DNA of 64,000 nt from Diphasiastrum complanatum (taxonomy: Eukaryota; Streptophyta; Lycopodiopsida; Lycopodiales; Lycopodiaceae). A program made the translations under genes and the position numbers. How positions within the stretch are numbered: the first letter of the stretch is position 1; every line of letters starts with the position of its first letter. Where the stretch lies: the NCBI GenBank assembly GCA_029204225.1, contig CM055101.1:3940633-4004632 (forward strand), given 5' to 3'. The notes below the pieces were generated by a model that saw only the letters and a list, made by a program, of their open reading frames with translations, was not told the origin of the DNA and did not search any database. Below are positions 9,708 through 19,870 of this stretch, one piece after another.

Positions 9708-12700
9708 CTATGGTTTGGTGAAGATATCAGCCACACACTCCTTTGAAGAGACATGTTGAAGCTCCACCTCTTTGGCAATGACTTGATCTCTCACAAAATG
9801 GTGAGCAATCTCAATGTGCTTGCTCCTTGCATGAAAAACAGGATTGCTTGCCAAGCTTTGGGCTGAAAGGTTATCACAAAGTATGATTGGAGTCTTCTCT
9901 GGTTCCAGCAAGTGAAGATCCAATAACATCCTCTTGATCCAAAGAATCTCCTTGGTGCATGTTGTTAATGCCTTGTACTCGGCTTCGGTGGAAGATAGAG
10001 AGATAGTTGGTTGCTTCTTTGATAGCCATGAGACCACTCCATCTCCAAGATAGATTGCAAAGGCACTTGTTGACTTCCTATCCATTTGATCACCTGCAAA
10101 ATCTGAATCTGAAAATCCACAAAGGTTAGGTGTAGTACCTCCATACAAGATGCCAAAATCTCTAGATCCCGAGATGTATCTAAGTACTCTCTTTCCTAGC
10201 TTCCAATGAGCCTCACTAGGATCTTGCATAAATTGACTTAGTTTACCAACCACAAAGCTTAGATCAGGTCTTGTGATGGTTAACCATATAAGAGATCCTA
10301 TTAGCTTTCTATAGAGAGTAATGTCCTTGAAGGATCTTTCATTACTTCTTGTAGTTAGCTTTACATTTGATTCCATAGGAGTAGAAACAACTTTACAATC
10401 TTCCATATGAAACCTTTTTAGAATAGAGTTAACATACTTTTCTTGACATATGAATGTAGATTTAGAAGTTCTAATAATCTCTATTCCTAAGATATAATGA
10501 AGTTTACCAAGATCTTGAATTTCAAACTCTCTTTTGAGTGCCATCTTGATTTCATCTATATCTAGATTGTTACCACCACTTAAGATAATGTCATCAACAT
10601 AGATCAAAAGTAAAGTGATATCATTTTCATTCAATCTAAAGTAGAGAGAATGATCATACTCACTCATAACAAAGTTTTGAGAAAGTAAGAAGGAATTGAG
10701 CTTAGCATACCAACTCCTTGGTGCTTGCTTTAGCCCATACAAACTCTTTTGGAGATAGCACACATGATTAGGCTCATCATGTGAAACATAGCCCTCGGGT
10801 TGCTCCATGTAAATATCTTCTTCAAGATCACCATTCAAGAAGGCATTAGTAACATCCATTTGCCACATATCCCAATCATAAAGAGTTGCAAGAGAGATTA
10901 GGATTCGAATAGTTACCATCTTTGCCACGGGTGCAAAGGTCTCATCATAGTCAATACCATATTCTTGAGCATACCCCTTTGCCACCAACCTTGCCTTGTA
11001 CTTGTTGATTGATCCATCTTGATTTGTCTTGATCTTGAAGATCCACTTACAACCAATTGCCTTCTTGTCCTTTGGAAGCTTTACCAACCTCCATGTGTTG
11101 CTTTTGATGAGTGCTTGATGCTCATGATCCATGGCTTGGATCCATTCCTTCTTTTGAATTGCTTCACCTACACAAGTTGGTTCATCAAAAGAGGTAAGAA
11201 AAGCAAAGTTAGAGTTGTCCACCACTTGCTTTCCTTTTTCATCATAGGTTAGTCTTGATGGCTTAGCCCTTTGCCTTTGAGTCTTCCTTGAAGTTTGCTT
11301 TGGAGTGGCATCTCCATCTTCATCCAAGACATCTTGCACATCATGATGATTAGTAGGCACATCAACATCAACATCAACAACATTGGAAACATTCTCTTCA
11401 TGAAAGATGACATCCCTACTTATGACAACTTTCTTTGTAGAAGGAATGTACACTTTGTAAGCCTTGCTTACTTCACTATAGCCAACAAACACACCCTTCT
11501 TTGATGAAGGATCTTCTTTAGTTCTATCATCAAGTGTGATATTGACAAAACATGTACATCCAAAGATCCTACAATGCTTGACACTCGGCCTTCTACCATA
11601 AAGAACCTCATGAGGAGTTTTACCATCCAAGGAAGCACTTGTCCATCTATTACATAGATAGTTAGCACATGCTAAAGCTTCCCCCCAAAAAGACTTAGCA
11701 AGATTAGCATGTAGTCTCATTGCCTTGGCACATTCACAAAGGGTTCTATTCTTCCTTTCGGCCACTCCATTCTGTTGTGGAGTCCTAGGACTAGACATCT
11801 CCCTCTTAATCCCATGTGCTATACAAAAGTCTTTGAACCTATTTGAGGTGTATTCCCCTCCATTATCAGATCTTAAGCATTTGATCTTTGTATTGAATTG
11901 GTTTTCCATTTCATTTTCATTCTTGAACTTGACAAATGCAGCAAACACTTCATCCTTACTTTTAAGAAGATAGATCCAAGTATACCTACTAAAGTCATCA
12001 ATGAAAGTTGCATACATCTTTGCCCCACCATTGCTAGTTGTACTAGAAGAATGAATATCAGAATGCACAAGTTGAAAAGCTTCTTTAGATCTAGAATAAG
12101 CAAGTCTATGAGATTTGGACAAGGCACAATGTTCACAAACACTATTGTTTGCAACAAGACTTTTAGGGAGACCAAGAACAAGCTCTTTCTTTGCCATTAC
12201 CTCCAAAGATTTGAAGTTGGGATGGCCCAACCTCTTGTGCCAAACTTCTTGGTTTGTCAATTGCTCCCTAGCCATACATCCTTCATGATTAGAGATCACA
12301 CATGCATCAAGCTTGAAAAGTTTACCATGCCTCCTACCTTGAGCAATCAAGGATCCACATTTACTTATCAAACATGCATCTCCAATGAACTCCACATCAA
12401 GTCCTTTGTCAATCATTTGACTTACACTAAGCAAATTCTTAGTGATTGAAGGAATGTACAAAATATTTTCAAGATTTGCTTTCCTATTTGTTGAAAGGGA
12501 AATAGGAATAGTGCCTATGCCTTTGATGTCACATTGACCATCATTTGCAGTGTAGATGATGTTACCTTCTCCCTCATAAGACAATAAGGATGTAAAGTAT
12601 TCCTTATGTCTTGTCATGTGAGATGAGGCTCCACTATCAATCCACCAAGGATCATTATCATCTATGTTGGCTAACAAACTTGAAGTCATAACAAGTGATT

Positions 12701-13562
12701 CACATGTGTTATGTTCTTCCTCATCTATTGTAAGATTTCCTTGCCTCTCTCCTTGCTCTCTTTTCTTCTTATAACATTCATTTGCAAAATGACCTTTTAT
12801 CCCACAATAAAAGCACTTGAACTTTGACTTATTGTTCTTAGTAGAAGAGGAAGAGGAAGAGTGATCATCATGATCAAAGTTACCACCTTTGGACCATTTC
12901 CCTTTGCCTTTACCTTTGCCCTTGAATTTGCCTTTTGTGAAGAAAGCCTCTTCACCTCCACCTTGCAAGGATGCACCATCAAGCTTTGATTGCAACCTAT
13001 GTTCTTCAGCCAATAAGATTTCTTGCAAGTCAACCACACTTGGCAAGACTCTTTGAATGGCAAAACTTTGCACAAGGTTAGCATGTTCATTTAACAAACC
13101 ATTCAACATAACTTGGACTATTTCACCATCTTTTATGTTCTCATCAATGCATGCTAAATCATCACTTAGGGACTTAATTCTCAAGATAAATGCATGAGCA
13201 CTTTCACCCTCTCTTTGCCTACTAGAAAATATTTGTCTCCTTAGGGTCAATACCCTAGATGTGGACTTTGATTCAAAGAGCTTCTTTAAGGCATTCCATG
13301 CCTCACTTGCACTTTGACACTTTCCAACTTCCTTGAGAAGTTCATTTGTAACATTCATTTTAATGATATGAAGAGCCCTTTTGGCCTTCTTATCAAACCT
13401 TTGTTGCTCTTGAAGTGTGAGAGGTCTCTCTTCAATTTCTGCAACTATGTCCATGAGTTCATTCAACTCAAGTAAGGACTCCATCCTCACTTTCCAAGTA
13501 GAGTAGTTTGATGAACTCAACCTTTCACTAGACTCTAGCATGATCCCACCATTGGAAGCCAT
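9708..13562 (-). CDS. Copia gag-pol polyprotein of element A
   Basis: 1284-codon single frame for a Ty1/copia Gag-Pol. Order: gag (about 1-240), zinc knuckle CFYCGIKGHFANEC (250-263), aspartic protease WWIDSGASSHMT (D309), integrase zinc finger WHKRLGH...CEHC (442-479), integrase core D502, D566, E602 with QQNGVAERKN, reverse transcriptase with QMDVTNAFLNGDL (D903) and YVDD (988-991), RNase H with SDSDFAGD and SLSSTEAEYKAL. The protease-integrase-RT order defines copia. All catalytic residues I can see are present. The frame stops at TAG (9708-9710) after ADIFTKP; sibling B reads on for 31 codons there, with TTG in place of TAG, so A has a late nonsense change. It is probably translated from one genomic-length RNA driven by the 5' LTR at 14735-15389. 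Confidence 0.95.
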   Translation of the reverse strand: MASNGGIMLESSERLSSSNYSTWKVRMESLLELNELMDIVAEIEERPLTLQEQQRFDKKAKRALHIIKMNVTNELLKEVGKCQSASEAWNALKKLFESKSTSRVLTLRRQIFSSRQREGESAHAFILRIKSLSDDLACIDENIKDGEIVQVMLNGLLNEHANLVQSFAIQRVLPSVVDLQEILLAEEHRLQSKLDGASLQGGGEEAFFTKGKFKGKGKGKGKWSKGGNFDHDDHSSSSSSTKNNKSKFKCFYCGIKGHFANECYKKKREQGERQGNLTIDEEEHNTCESLVMTSSLLANIDDNDPWWIDSGASSHMTRHKEYFTSLLSYEGEGNIIYTANDGQCDIKGIGTIPISLSTNRKANLENILYIPSITKNLLSVSQMIDKGLDVEFIGDACLISKCGSLIAQGRRHGKLFKLDACVISNHEGCMAREQLTNQEVWHKRLGHPNFKSLEVMAKKELVLGLPKSLVANNSVCEHCALSKSHRLAYSRSKEAFQLVHSDIHSSSTTSNGGAKMYATFIDDFSRYTWIYLLKSKDEVFAAFVKFKNENEMENQFNTKIKCLRSDNGGEYTSNRFKDFCIAHGIKREMSSPRTPQQNGVAERKNRTLCECAKAMRLHANLAKSFWGEALACANYLCNRWTSASLDGKTPHEVLYGRRPSVKHCRIFGCTCFVNITLDDRTKEDPSSKKGVFVGYSEVSKAYKVYIPSTKKVVISRDVIFHEENVSNVVDVDVDVPTNHHDVQDVLDEDGDATPKQTSRKTQRQRAKPSRLTYDEKGKQVVDNSNFAFLTSFDEPTCVGEAIQKKEWIQAMDHEHQALIKSNTWRLVKLPKDKKAIGCKWIFKIKTNQDGSINKYKARLVAKGYAQEYGIDYDETFAPVAKMVTIRILISLATLYDWDMWQMDVTNAFLNGDLEEDIYMEQPEGYVSHDEPNHVCYLQKSLYGLKQAPRSWYAKLNSFLLSQNFVMSEYDHSLYFRLNENDITLLLIYVDDIILSGGNNLDIDEIKMALKREFEIQDLGKLHYILGIEIIRTSKSTFICQEKYVNSILKRFHMEDCKVVSTPMESNVKLTTRSNERSFKDITLYRKLIGSLIWLTITRPDLSFVVGKLSQFMQDPSEAHWKLGKRVLRYISGSRDFGILYGGTTPNLCGFSDSDFAGDQMDRKSTSAFAIYLGDGVVSWLSKKQPTISLSSTEAEYKALTTCTKEILWIKRMLLDLHLLEPEKTPIILCDNLSAQSLASNPVFHARSKHIEIAHHFVRDQVIAKEVELQHVSSKECVADIFTKP

Positions 13563-14243
13563 GATTCTAATGTTTCTTCAACTTTTAGGTTCTGTCCTAA
13601 AGCACTTAGCACTCACTTTTCTCTCAACAAATGATAGATAAAGAGATCTATGAAGATTTAGGACCCTAAAACACTTCTATCTTGAACCTAGATGGTTTCC
13701 AAGCATAGAAAGGAAGATTGAAACACATGCAACACTTTGCACACACTAAGAATGGATTACAAAATCAAACCAACCTGAACACACTCTTGCTTAAGCTCTC
13801 AAACTTTCCAGCAAGTGACCAAATCAAGTTATGGTGTGAAGAGTTACTTGCATTCTTAGAAAATACCCAAAACTAGGATGCCAAGATTACCTAGTAATGA
13901 ACAAACTTGATCAACATATGATCAACACACTAAGATATTGATTCAACCTGTAAAACCACATGTAAACCACACTTCTAAAAGTTTATAAACTCCAGCAAGT
14001 GATAAATACAAGATTTAGAGGTGAATGAATGAGCACACTTAGTGAATCACAAGACTAGCTTCACTATCTTGTCAAATCTTGGTGTTTAGATGTAGATCTA
14101 AGATCACTTCACATGAGAATGTTCCTCAACCTGTTAAGAACCTGAAAACACACTTGCATAATGGTTAACACCTTCCAGCAAATGCTCCAATCAAATTACA
14201 TAAGGAGAGTTACTTACATGCTCAACAAAGTACACCAAAATTT

Positions 14244-14570
14244 ATGCCAAAATTGATGACAATCTTTACAATATGCTCTTCACAATGGAGCTTACAATAT
14301 GTTCACCCAAAAAAGGGGATCTTTCATCCAAATGGGAGCTTTGCTCAGGCTTTAGGAGAATTACAACTCACTCAAAAGAGCATTTGTCATCCACTTAAGG
14401 AGAAGTTTCATCCACTTAAGGAGAGTGTTCATCCAAGAATGGAGATTGTCAACAATAGGATTGAAAAGAACATTGTTAGTATTGAATATGCACAAGCCTC
14501 ACAATCACAAATGATTAGGTGTTATGATCTGATCCAAAATAGTTTCTTTTCAGCCTCTGATCTTCAATAG
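14244..14570 (+). other. Antisense 108-codon open frame in element A leader
   Basis: Open frame on the strand opposite to gag-pol, in the untranslated leader between primer-binding site and gag. It contains a short repeat (CHPLKEKFHPLKESVHPRM). An almost identical frame occurs antisense in element B (43788-44114). Because A and B are close relatives, its preservation is weak evidence for coding. I do not call a protein. Confidence 0.3.
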
Positions 14571-14714
14571 ACCTAAAATATGCTTTTGATCCACAAGTTC
14601 AACTCACAAAACAAAGGTTAGTAAGATTTGATCAACAAAGCAATGCAAAATCATGCTAGAACTTGATCAATCATCCAAATATCACCAAAAATAGAATACT
14701 TACTGTAAATAGAA

Positions 14715-14734
14715 GCCAACCAGCTCTGATACCA
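14715..14734 (-). promoter_or_regulatory. Element A primer-binding site (initiator Met-tRNA)
   Basis: The minus strand reads TGGTATCAGAGCTGGTTGGC immediately after the 5' LTR. TGGTATCAGAGC is the classical plant copia site complementary to the 3' end of initiator methionyl-tRNA. Confidence 0.9.
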
Positions 14735-15389
14735 TGTGAAAAATACAGATCCTAAGTGGATCTAAACTCCAAGATCATTGGCTTGAATGCTTGCACTCCA
14801 AACTACATAAGCTAGGAATTGGCAACACATTCTATGCTACCTAGAATGCAAAGAACTTGATCAAAAAGCATTTATCACAAATGGAAACTTCCATAAACAT
14901 CAAGTGCGGCCCAAAATAGCATTATACAGTCCATAATACATCAGCCTATCACTTTTGGAAAGCACCTAAGATCATACACAATAGCTTGAAGACAATACAC
15001 ACAACAATGCTCTCAATGGAGGAAGAAACAATGACAATGATCTATTGATCTCAATGAAGCATACAAAAGGTTTCTCCAACCTGTTCTCCACGACTTCCCT
15101 ACTATTTATGGATGAGGAAGATGACTCTCTCTCCTCTCTCTAGAAGGTACTTGACCCTAGATATTCCCTATATAGGAAAAATAGCTAAAAATGGCTTATA
15201 TGACCAAAATACATCAAAATGGTCTCATTTTGAAGGGTATGAAGTTTGACACTTCATCATACTGAAAAAATACAGTAAATAAAAACATTGTGGCCTGGTT
15301 CACACGTGTGAAACTCCAAAACCAAAACTATTTACAATTTTAGCCAATTTAGGCCTCAAACTAGCTAGGAAATGTTGACAATTTTCACA
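14735..15389 (-). repeat. Element A 5' LTR
   Basis: 655 bp, the promoter-bearing copy for the minus-strand element. Contains the palindrome TTCACACGTGTGAA (15299-15312) and a CTATATAG box. Confidence 0.95.
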
Positions 15390-15740
15390 GATCATGTATA
15401 TATAGGTGATGATATCTCACCAAAATCAATCAAGCAATTTCATGATTTTTCTCTCATAATGGTGCAATTGCTCTCTATGTTCATAATTGTTTGAGTACTT
15501 GTGATTACTAATGATTATAGGATTGAATGTAGGTCTGGTGTACAGTACTCACACTGTGGGAGGCCGTACTTTCACACGTGTGAAGCCTTCTTCAAGGATT
15601 TGGGCCATTTAGTGAGGTTCAAGCATAGATTTTTGATGGATTTTGATGGTTCAACTTGTGCTAATCTTATGAAATCATAATCTATTGTTTCCATCATCAT
15701 TTCAAGTGTTTTAGGATCCTTATTTGCTGTAATGTTTACA
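15390..15740 (+). mobile_element. Copia element C: 5' LTR, downstream part
   Basis: Continuation of the LTR broken by element A; 15390-15394 is the duplicated GATCA. It begins at the LTR's TATATATA box (15397-15404), carries another TTCACACGTGTGAA palindrome (15571-15584) and ends TTTACA next to the primer-binding site. Confidence 0.7.
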
Positions 15741-15752
15741 TGGTATCAGAGC
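15741..15752 (+). promoter_or_regulatory. Element C primer-binding site
   Basis: TGGTATCAGAGC follows the LTR end with no gap, complementary to initiator methionyl-tRNA. It fixes the LTR end at 15740 and the plus orientation. Confidence 0.85.
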
Positions 15753-16551
15753 CTAAAGGCTGAAATGAGCTAAATCCTTGGTTTTCATTCAATTTAATCA
15801 CAATTTTTGATCTAAATCTTGTGTAGATTGGATCTTAGCATCTAGTATTGATTCTAGAACTCAAAGTGAGTCAAATACATTGGAGATTGGTGTTGTGTGA
15901 CTTCATTTGCAGGTGTTTAGGTGTCTAAAACCAGAGGCAAAGTTGAATTCAATTCACATTACCAAGATAGCAAGTTTTGCTTGCTCCAAGCATTGATTTC
16001 TAAGCGAGTTTTGGAGGTGATTTCATAGAGGAGGCTTTCTAGCATTCAAGGAGAGGGAAGATCAGAGTTTTGGGGACTCTTAAAGGCTGTTCTAAGGTGT
16101 AGTAGGCACCTCCTAAAGTGATTTAGGTTCAGTCCAACCATTGCTTGACTTATGCACCAAATTAGATCAATTTTTCATCAATTTTGATCATTTTTTGCTT
16201 GTGATTGGATAGTAGATTGTGTTGCATCCTCATTAAGTTCCATTTAGATCTTTTACAAGTGATTTTGGAAGTATATTACGTTTCTTAAATTCACTCTTGA
16301 TCAGATCATTTGGAAGCTTTAATGTTCTTTATAGAAAGAGGGGCAATTCTACTAGTATTCTCTACTTCAATCAAGCAAGTGCATTGTTTCTAGTATTCTA
16401 TGATTTGATTTTGTTAGAGATCATTCTTAGATCTTTATAGGAAGTCTATTACTGATCTTTTCAGGTCCCTAAGAAGTGGGATAAGGTAGACCTTCAATCA
16501 AATCAATAGAAGTAACCTTCATTTGTGTCAAGTCCTTGACTAGGAGACTAG

Positions 16552-17322
16552 ATGGCATCTATAAATGCATATCTTTTGGATACTAATGAAAGGCTCAACA
16601 AAACTAACTATTCCATATGGAAAGTTAGAATGGAATCTATCATGATCATGCAAGATCTGATGGAAATTGTAAATGGTAAGGAGGGTGAACCTATTCATCC
16701 TCAAGAAAAAGCCAAATACATCAAGAGGTGCAATGTTGCACTACATTGCATAAAAATGAATGTTGCAAATGAACTCTTAAGAGAGGTAGGAGATTGCACT
16801 TCAGCTCAAGATGCTTGGGAGACTTTGCAAAAGGTCTATGAATCCAAGAACCAAACTAGAATGTTAGCTTTGAAGAATCAAATCTATAGAAGCTATCAAA
16901 AGAAAGGAGAGAGTGCACATACTTTTGTCCTAAGAGTAAAGGAATTGAACAAAGAGCTAGCCTTTATAGGTGACCCTATCAAGGATGAAGAGCTTGTTCA
17001 ACTCATATTGAATGGACTAAGCTTTGAATTTGACAATTTGGTTCAGGGATATGCAATTATGGGTAAGCTACCCATACTTGAAGAACTCCAAGGCACACTC
17101 ATGGCCGAGGAATCAAGAAGGAGCCAAATGCAAGAGAGGATGGATAGGCTTTCCATCCAAGGTGGAGATGACCAAGCTCTCTTCACCAAAGGCAAAGGCA
17201 AGTCCAAAGGCAAAGGATCAACATTCAAGAAGTTTACAAAGCTTGAGGATCAAGAAGGACCCCCAAAGGCATCTCCATCAACCACCAAAATCAAGAAGGA
17301 CAAATCAAAGGTGAAGTGCTGT
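16552..17322 (+). pseudogene. Copia gag of element C, truncated
   Basis: About 255 codons of copia gag, related to A/B gag (YSIWKVRMESIMIMQDLMEI, ALHCIKMNVANELLREVGDC, NGLSFEFDNLVQGYAI, LAEE-like MAEESRRSQM). A lysine/glycine-rich linker leads to KSKVKC, the first cysteine of the expected zinc knuckle. There the sequence switches abruptly to reverse-strand gypsy DNA, so protease, integrase and RT are missing. The nominal C-terminus after residue about 255 is read-through into that gypsy DNA. ATG at 16552 aligns with the gag start of A and B, about 0.8 kb after the primer-binding site. Confidence 0.85.
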
Positions 17323-17858
17323 GCTTGGGCTAAGACTAGATGCAGTAGATCATAGTTCAATCTCGTTGGTCTCCTTGCCCTTTGGCACACATCGCACTTT
17401 TTCAAGTATTCCTCCGTATCTTTATGAATCGTTGGCCACCAACATCCTGATTGCAGGATCTTGTGAACTGTAATGTCAGATGCAAAATGACCCCCACCCA
17501 TGCCTTCATGTGAAAGTGAAATGATCTGGGTGGTCTCATGAGGAAGAATACACCGCCGAAGAATTCCATCTTGACCTCTTAGATACAATTGGCCGGCAAT
17601 CAGCTGATAAGGGCTAGCCTTCAAGATCAATTTCCACTGTTCTGTCTTTGGTAGTGATTTGTCTACTTGGCCACGCATTAGATATTCAACAATGTCGGCA
17701 GCCCATTCTGGTATTGTGTCCATGTAATGGTAGTCGCAACATTTTTGTAACACCTTCTCCAAATTGGATAAGTGTTCTGAATCTAGTCCATGTATGCACA
17801 GATCGTCCAAGAAAATTTCCAAAAAAATTTGTAGATAATCTTTGAATGTCGCCTGCAT
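17323..17858 (-). pseudogene. Gypsy D: RT end fused to integrase zinc finger
   Basis: Begins with the end of the RT palm (QATFKDYLQIFLEIFLDDLC, FLDD catalytic box), then passes within about 60 residues to WAADIVEYLMRGQVDKSLP and the integrase HHCC finger (HEGMGGGHFA, GCWWPTIHKD, CDVCQRARRPTR). RT thumb and RNase H, normally about 250 residues, are missing, which indicates an internal deletion. The integrase catalytic core is cut off by the junction with element C. Confidence 0.8.
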
Positions 17859-17861
17859 GAC

Positions 17862-18050
17862 TCACTGGAAAGTGCTTGGGGCATTGCAAAGTCCGAATGG
17901 CATCACTTTATAGGCATAAGTTCCCCATTCCGTGGCAAATGTTGTCTTGTGCTGGTCCTGAGGGGCTATTTTCACTTGGTTGTAGCCGCTGAAGCCGTCT
18001 AGAAAACTGTAGGCTTCGGCGCCAGCTACCTTGTCGAGGACACTTTCCAT
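17862..18050 (-). pseudogene. Gypsy D: reverse transcriptase palm
   Basis: Shows AYSFLDGFSGYNQVKIAP (motif with the first catalytic Asp), FATEWGTYAYKVMPFGLCNA and PSTFQ, standard gypsy RT. A TGA follows PSTFQ where relatives have a sense codon; the same frame then continues into the next fragment. Confidence 0.85.
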
Positions 18051-18113
18051 AAATGGTTAAGAAAAATGGTCCTTTTTGGTGACTGCATTGAGCGCCTTCA
18101 GATTCACACAGAT

Positions 18114-18878
18114 CTATATTTTGCCATTTTTCTTGGGTACTATAACTATCAGCGATACCCATTCTGTGTGCTCGATCTCGTAAATGAAATCTGCGTCCAT
18201 CAGCTTTTGCAACTCCTGCTTAATCAGTTTTGTATAGTTCGGGTTGCAACAGTAGTAACGGCTCACCTCGAGGACTGCTTCGTCCACCAAGGGTATGGTA
18301 TGTTGGACTACTGTTGGCGGAATGCCCTTTAGATCACTATAGCTCCAGGCAAAACAATATTTATATTCCACCAACAAGGATCGTAGTCTCTTGAACTGCG
18401 TGGGTTTTAACAGCTCTCTCACATGCACTATCCTTTCTTCTTCTCCTGGCTCCGTAAGATTCATTGGTTGTGTTTGCACAGGTCCCTCGAAGACTTGTTC
18501 CACCGGTGCCTGACTTTGATCAGGTTCTCGTTGGGCTTGCGGCATCATGATTACCACATCGTCCAAAGTATAATTCTTGAAAGTATCAGGCATTTCATGG
18601 ATGGGAGCTCGTCGAGATTCCTCTTTCAGCATATTGATCTTGGCCCGACTGGTCATTTTTTGTTTTTCTGTCACCTGTGTAGAAGATGACATTGTGTCTG
18701 AGTCCAATTGGAGTGACTTCAAGGAATCCAACACCTTCTTTTTGCCCTTTTTTGTCATTTTGGTGGGTTCATCCTTGTTGTCTTTCTTTGGGACTGTTGT
18801 GACATTTGCCTCATGGTTGCAAATATCAACGTCTACTGTAGCCATCGCCTCTTCGGGTAGGTCACTCCATCGGATCAC
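18114..18878 (-). pseudogene. Gypsy D: linker and start of reverse transcriptase
   Basis: 254-codon frame. The C-terminal third is the RT N-terminus (FAWSYSDLKGIPPTVVQHTI, KQELQKLMDADFIYEIEHTE, VPKKNGKI). The N-terminal part is a low-complexity acidic/basic linker. No retropepsin motif appears between the zinc knuckle and this RT, so protease is deleted. Confidence 0.75.
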
Positions 18879-18883
18879 TTGGT

Positions 18884-19010
18884 TGTAGCAATTGCACAGA
18901 TGGCAGAATCTATGTGTCAGTCTTAGATTTTGCTTTAGGATTGGACACTCGTTCGTTGTATGGTTTTGCGTGCATACTGAACACCATACATTCTCCCGTC
19001 GAGGATACTG
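18884..19010 (-). pseudogene. Gypsy D: gag zinc knuckle
   Basis: The minus strand encodes CSVCTQNHTTNECP, the CX2CX4HX4C nucleic-acid-binding knuckle of Gag. It lies between gag and the pol fragments, in a frame broken from both neighbours. Confidence 0.65.
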
Positions 19011-19366
19011 CAGCTAGTTTGGTTCCGGTTGATGTGGAGTTACTGCTATAGTTCCTTGTAAGGCTTTCAGTTTTTGGTCAAACTGCGCCATAAGTTGCTC
19101 CATCTGCTATTTGTGTAATTTTGTCATTTGCTCCAGTAGCAATTTTGAGGATAGAATGGATGTGTTTGATGATGATGATGCGATCGAGGGAGTAGGAGTG
19201 TGGGTGGAAAGATATTCGTCGTAAGATCCCTCATCCTCTTCCCTGATGGCATCTTCCATAGCTTCTTGCAGAGTAGCGTACTGCTCCCGTCATTTCAGTT
19301 CTCTTCTGATGCTTTGTGGTAATCCGGCTAGGAACCACATGATCACCGCATGATCGGGAGTCAGGG

Positions 19367-19870
19367 CTACACTGCACTCGGATCATAGATGTTTGACCCA
19401 TTCAATATAGTCCCGGACCCTTTCTCGTTTTCCCATCTTGACTTTGCACAGTAGGAGAAACGGGTCTTCCAGGAACTTTCTTGGTTTAAAGCGCGTAATG
19501 AGAGCTGCTTTAATCGCTTCCCAGGTGGATTTCTCTTCCTTTGATAGGTTGAAAAACTAATCATGAGCCACTGCTAGTAAGAACATAGGGAAGAGCATCA
19601 GCTTCTCCGCAGGTGTCCGTTCGTCGTAGATTTCACAAGCTTGCTCGTAGATCTGGAGGAATCGGATGGGATTTGATGACCAGTCGTATTTTGGTATCTC
19701 CATCCATGGTGCTCTCCGGACTGCTTGCAAGGGAGCAACAGGTATGGGTTGGCCCATTGGATCCATTGGTGCTGGTTCCGGTTCTGCCTCTTGTTGCACA
19801 ACTACTAATCTGGGAAGGTGTGGTGTCTGATTTGCTATTTTTTCGTGCTATTGATCATCCCGATCTTAGA
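19367..19870 (-). pseudogene. Gypsy D: gag core
   Basis: Two overlapping frames (19557-19799 and 19367-19564) carry the retrotransposon gag pattern: APWMEIPKYDWSSNPIRFLQ followed by IYEQACEIYDERTPAEKLML. Compare LPKFDGSSDPQRFLQIFENA in element E gag. A frameshift or stop near 19560 splits it. Confidence 0.7.

Larger units (their letters stand above)
8965..15389 (-). mobile_element. Copia element A, nearly intact, young
   Basis: 6425-bp Ty1/copia retrotransposon on the minus strand. LTRs 8965-9619 and 14735-15389 (655 bp each, TGTGAAAAAT...TTTTCACA in plus orientation) differ at about 5 positions. The 5-bp target duplication GATCA flanks it (8960-8964, 15390-15394). Primer-binding site and polypurine tract are both present, and one long gag-pol frame is open. 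It inserted into the LTR of copia element C, immediately beside that LTR's TATATATA. A sibling, element B, lies at 42969-49289 in the opposite orientation. Confidence 0.95.

Noticed and set aside
11898-12449. 183-codon frame antisense to element A integrase
   Set aside because: Shadow of the real gag-pol frame; the equivalent shadow occurs in B because the DNA is the same.
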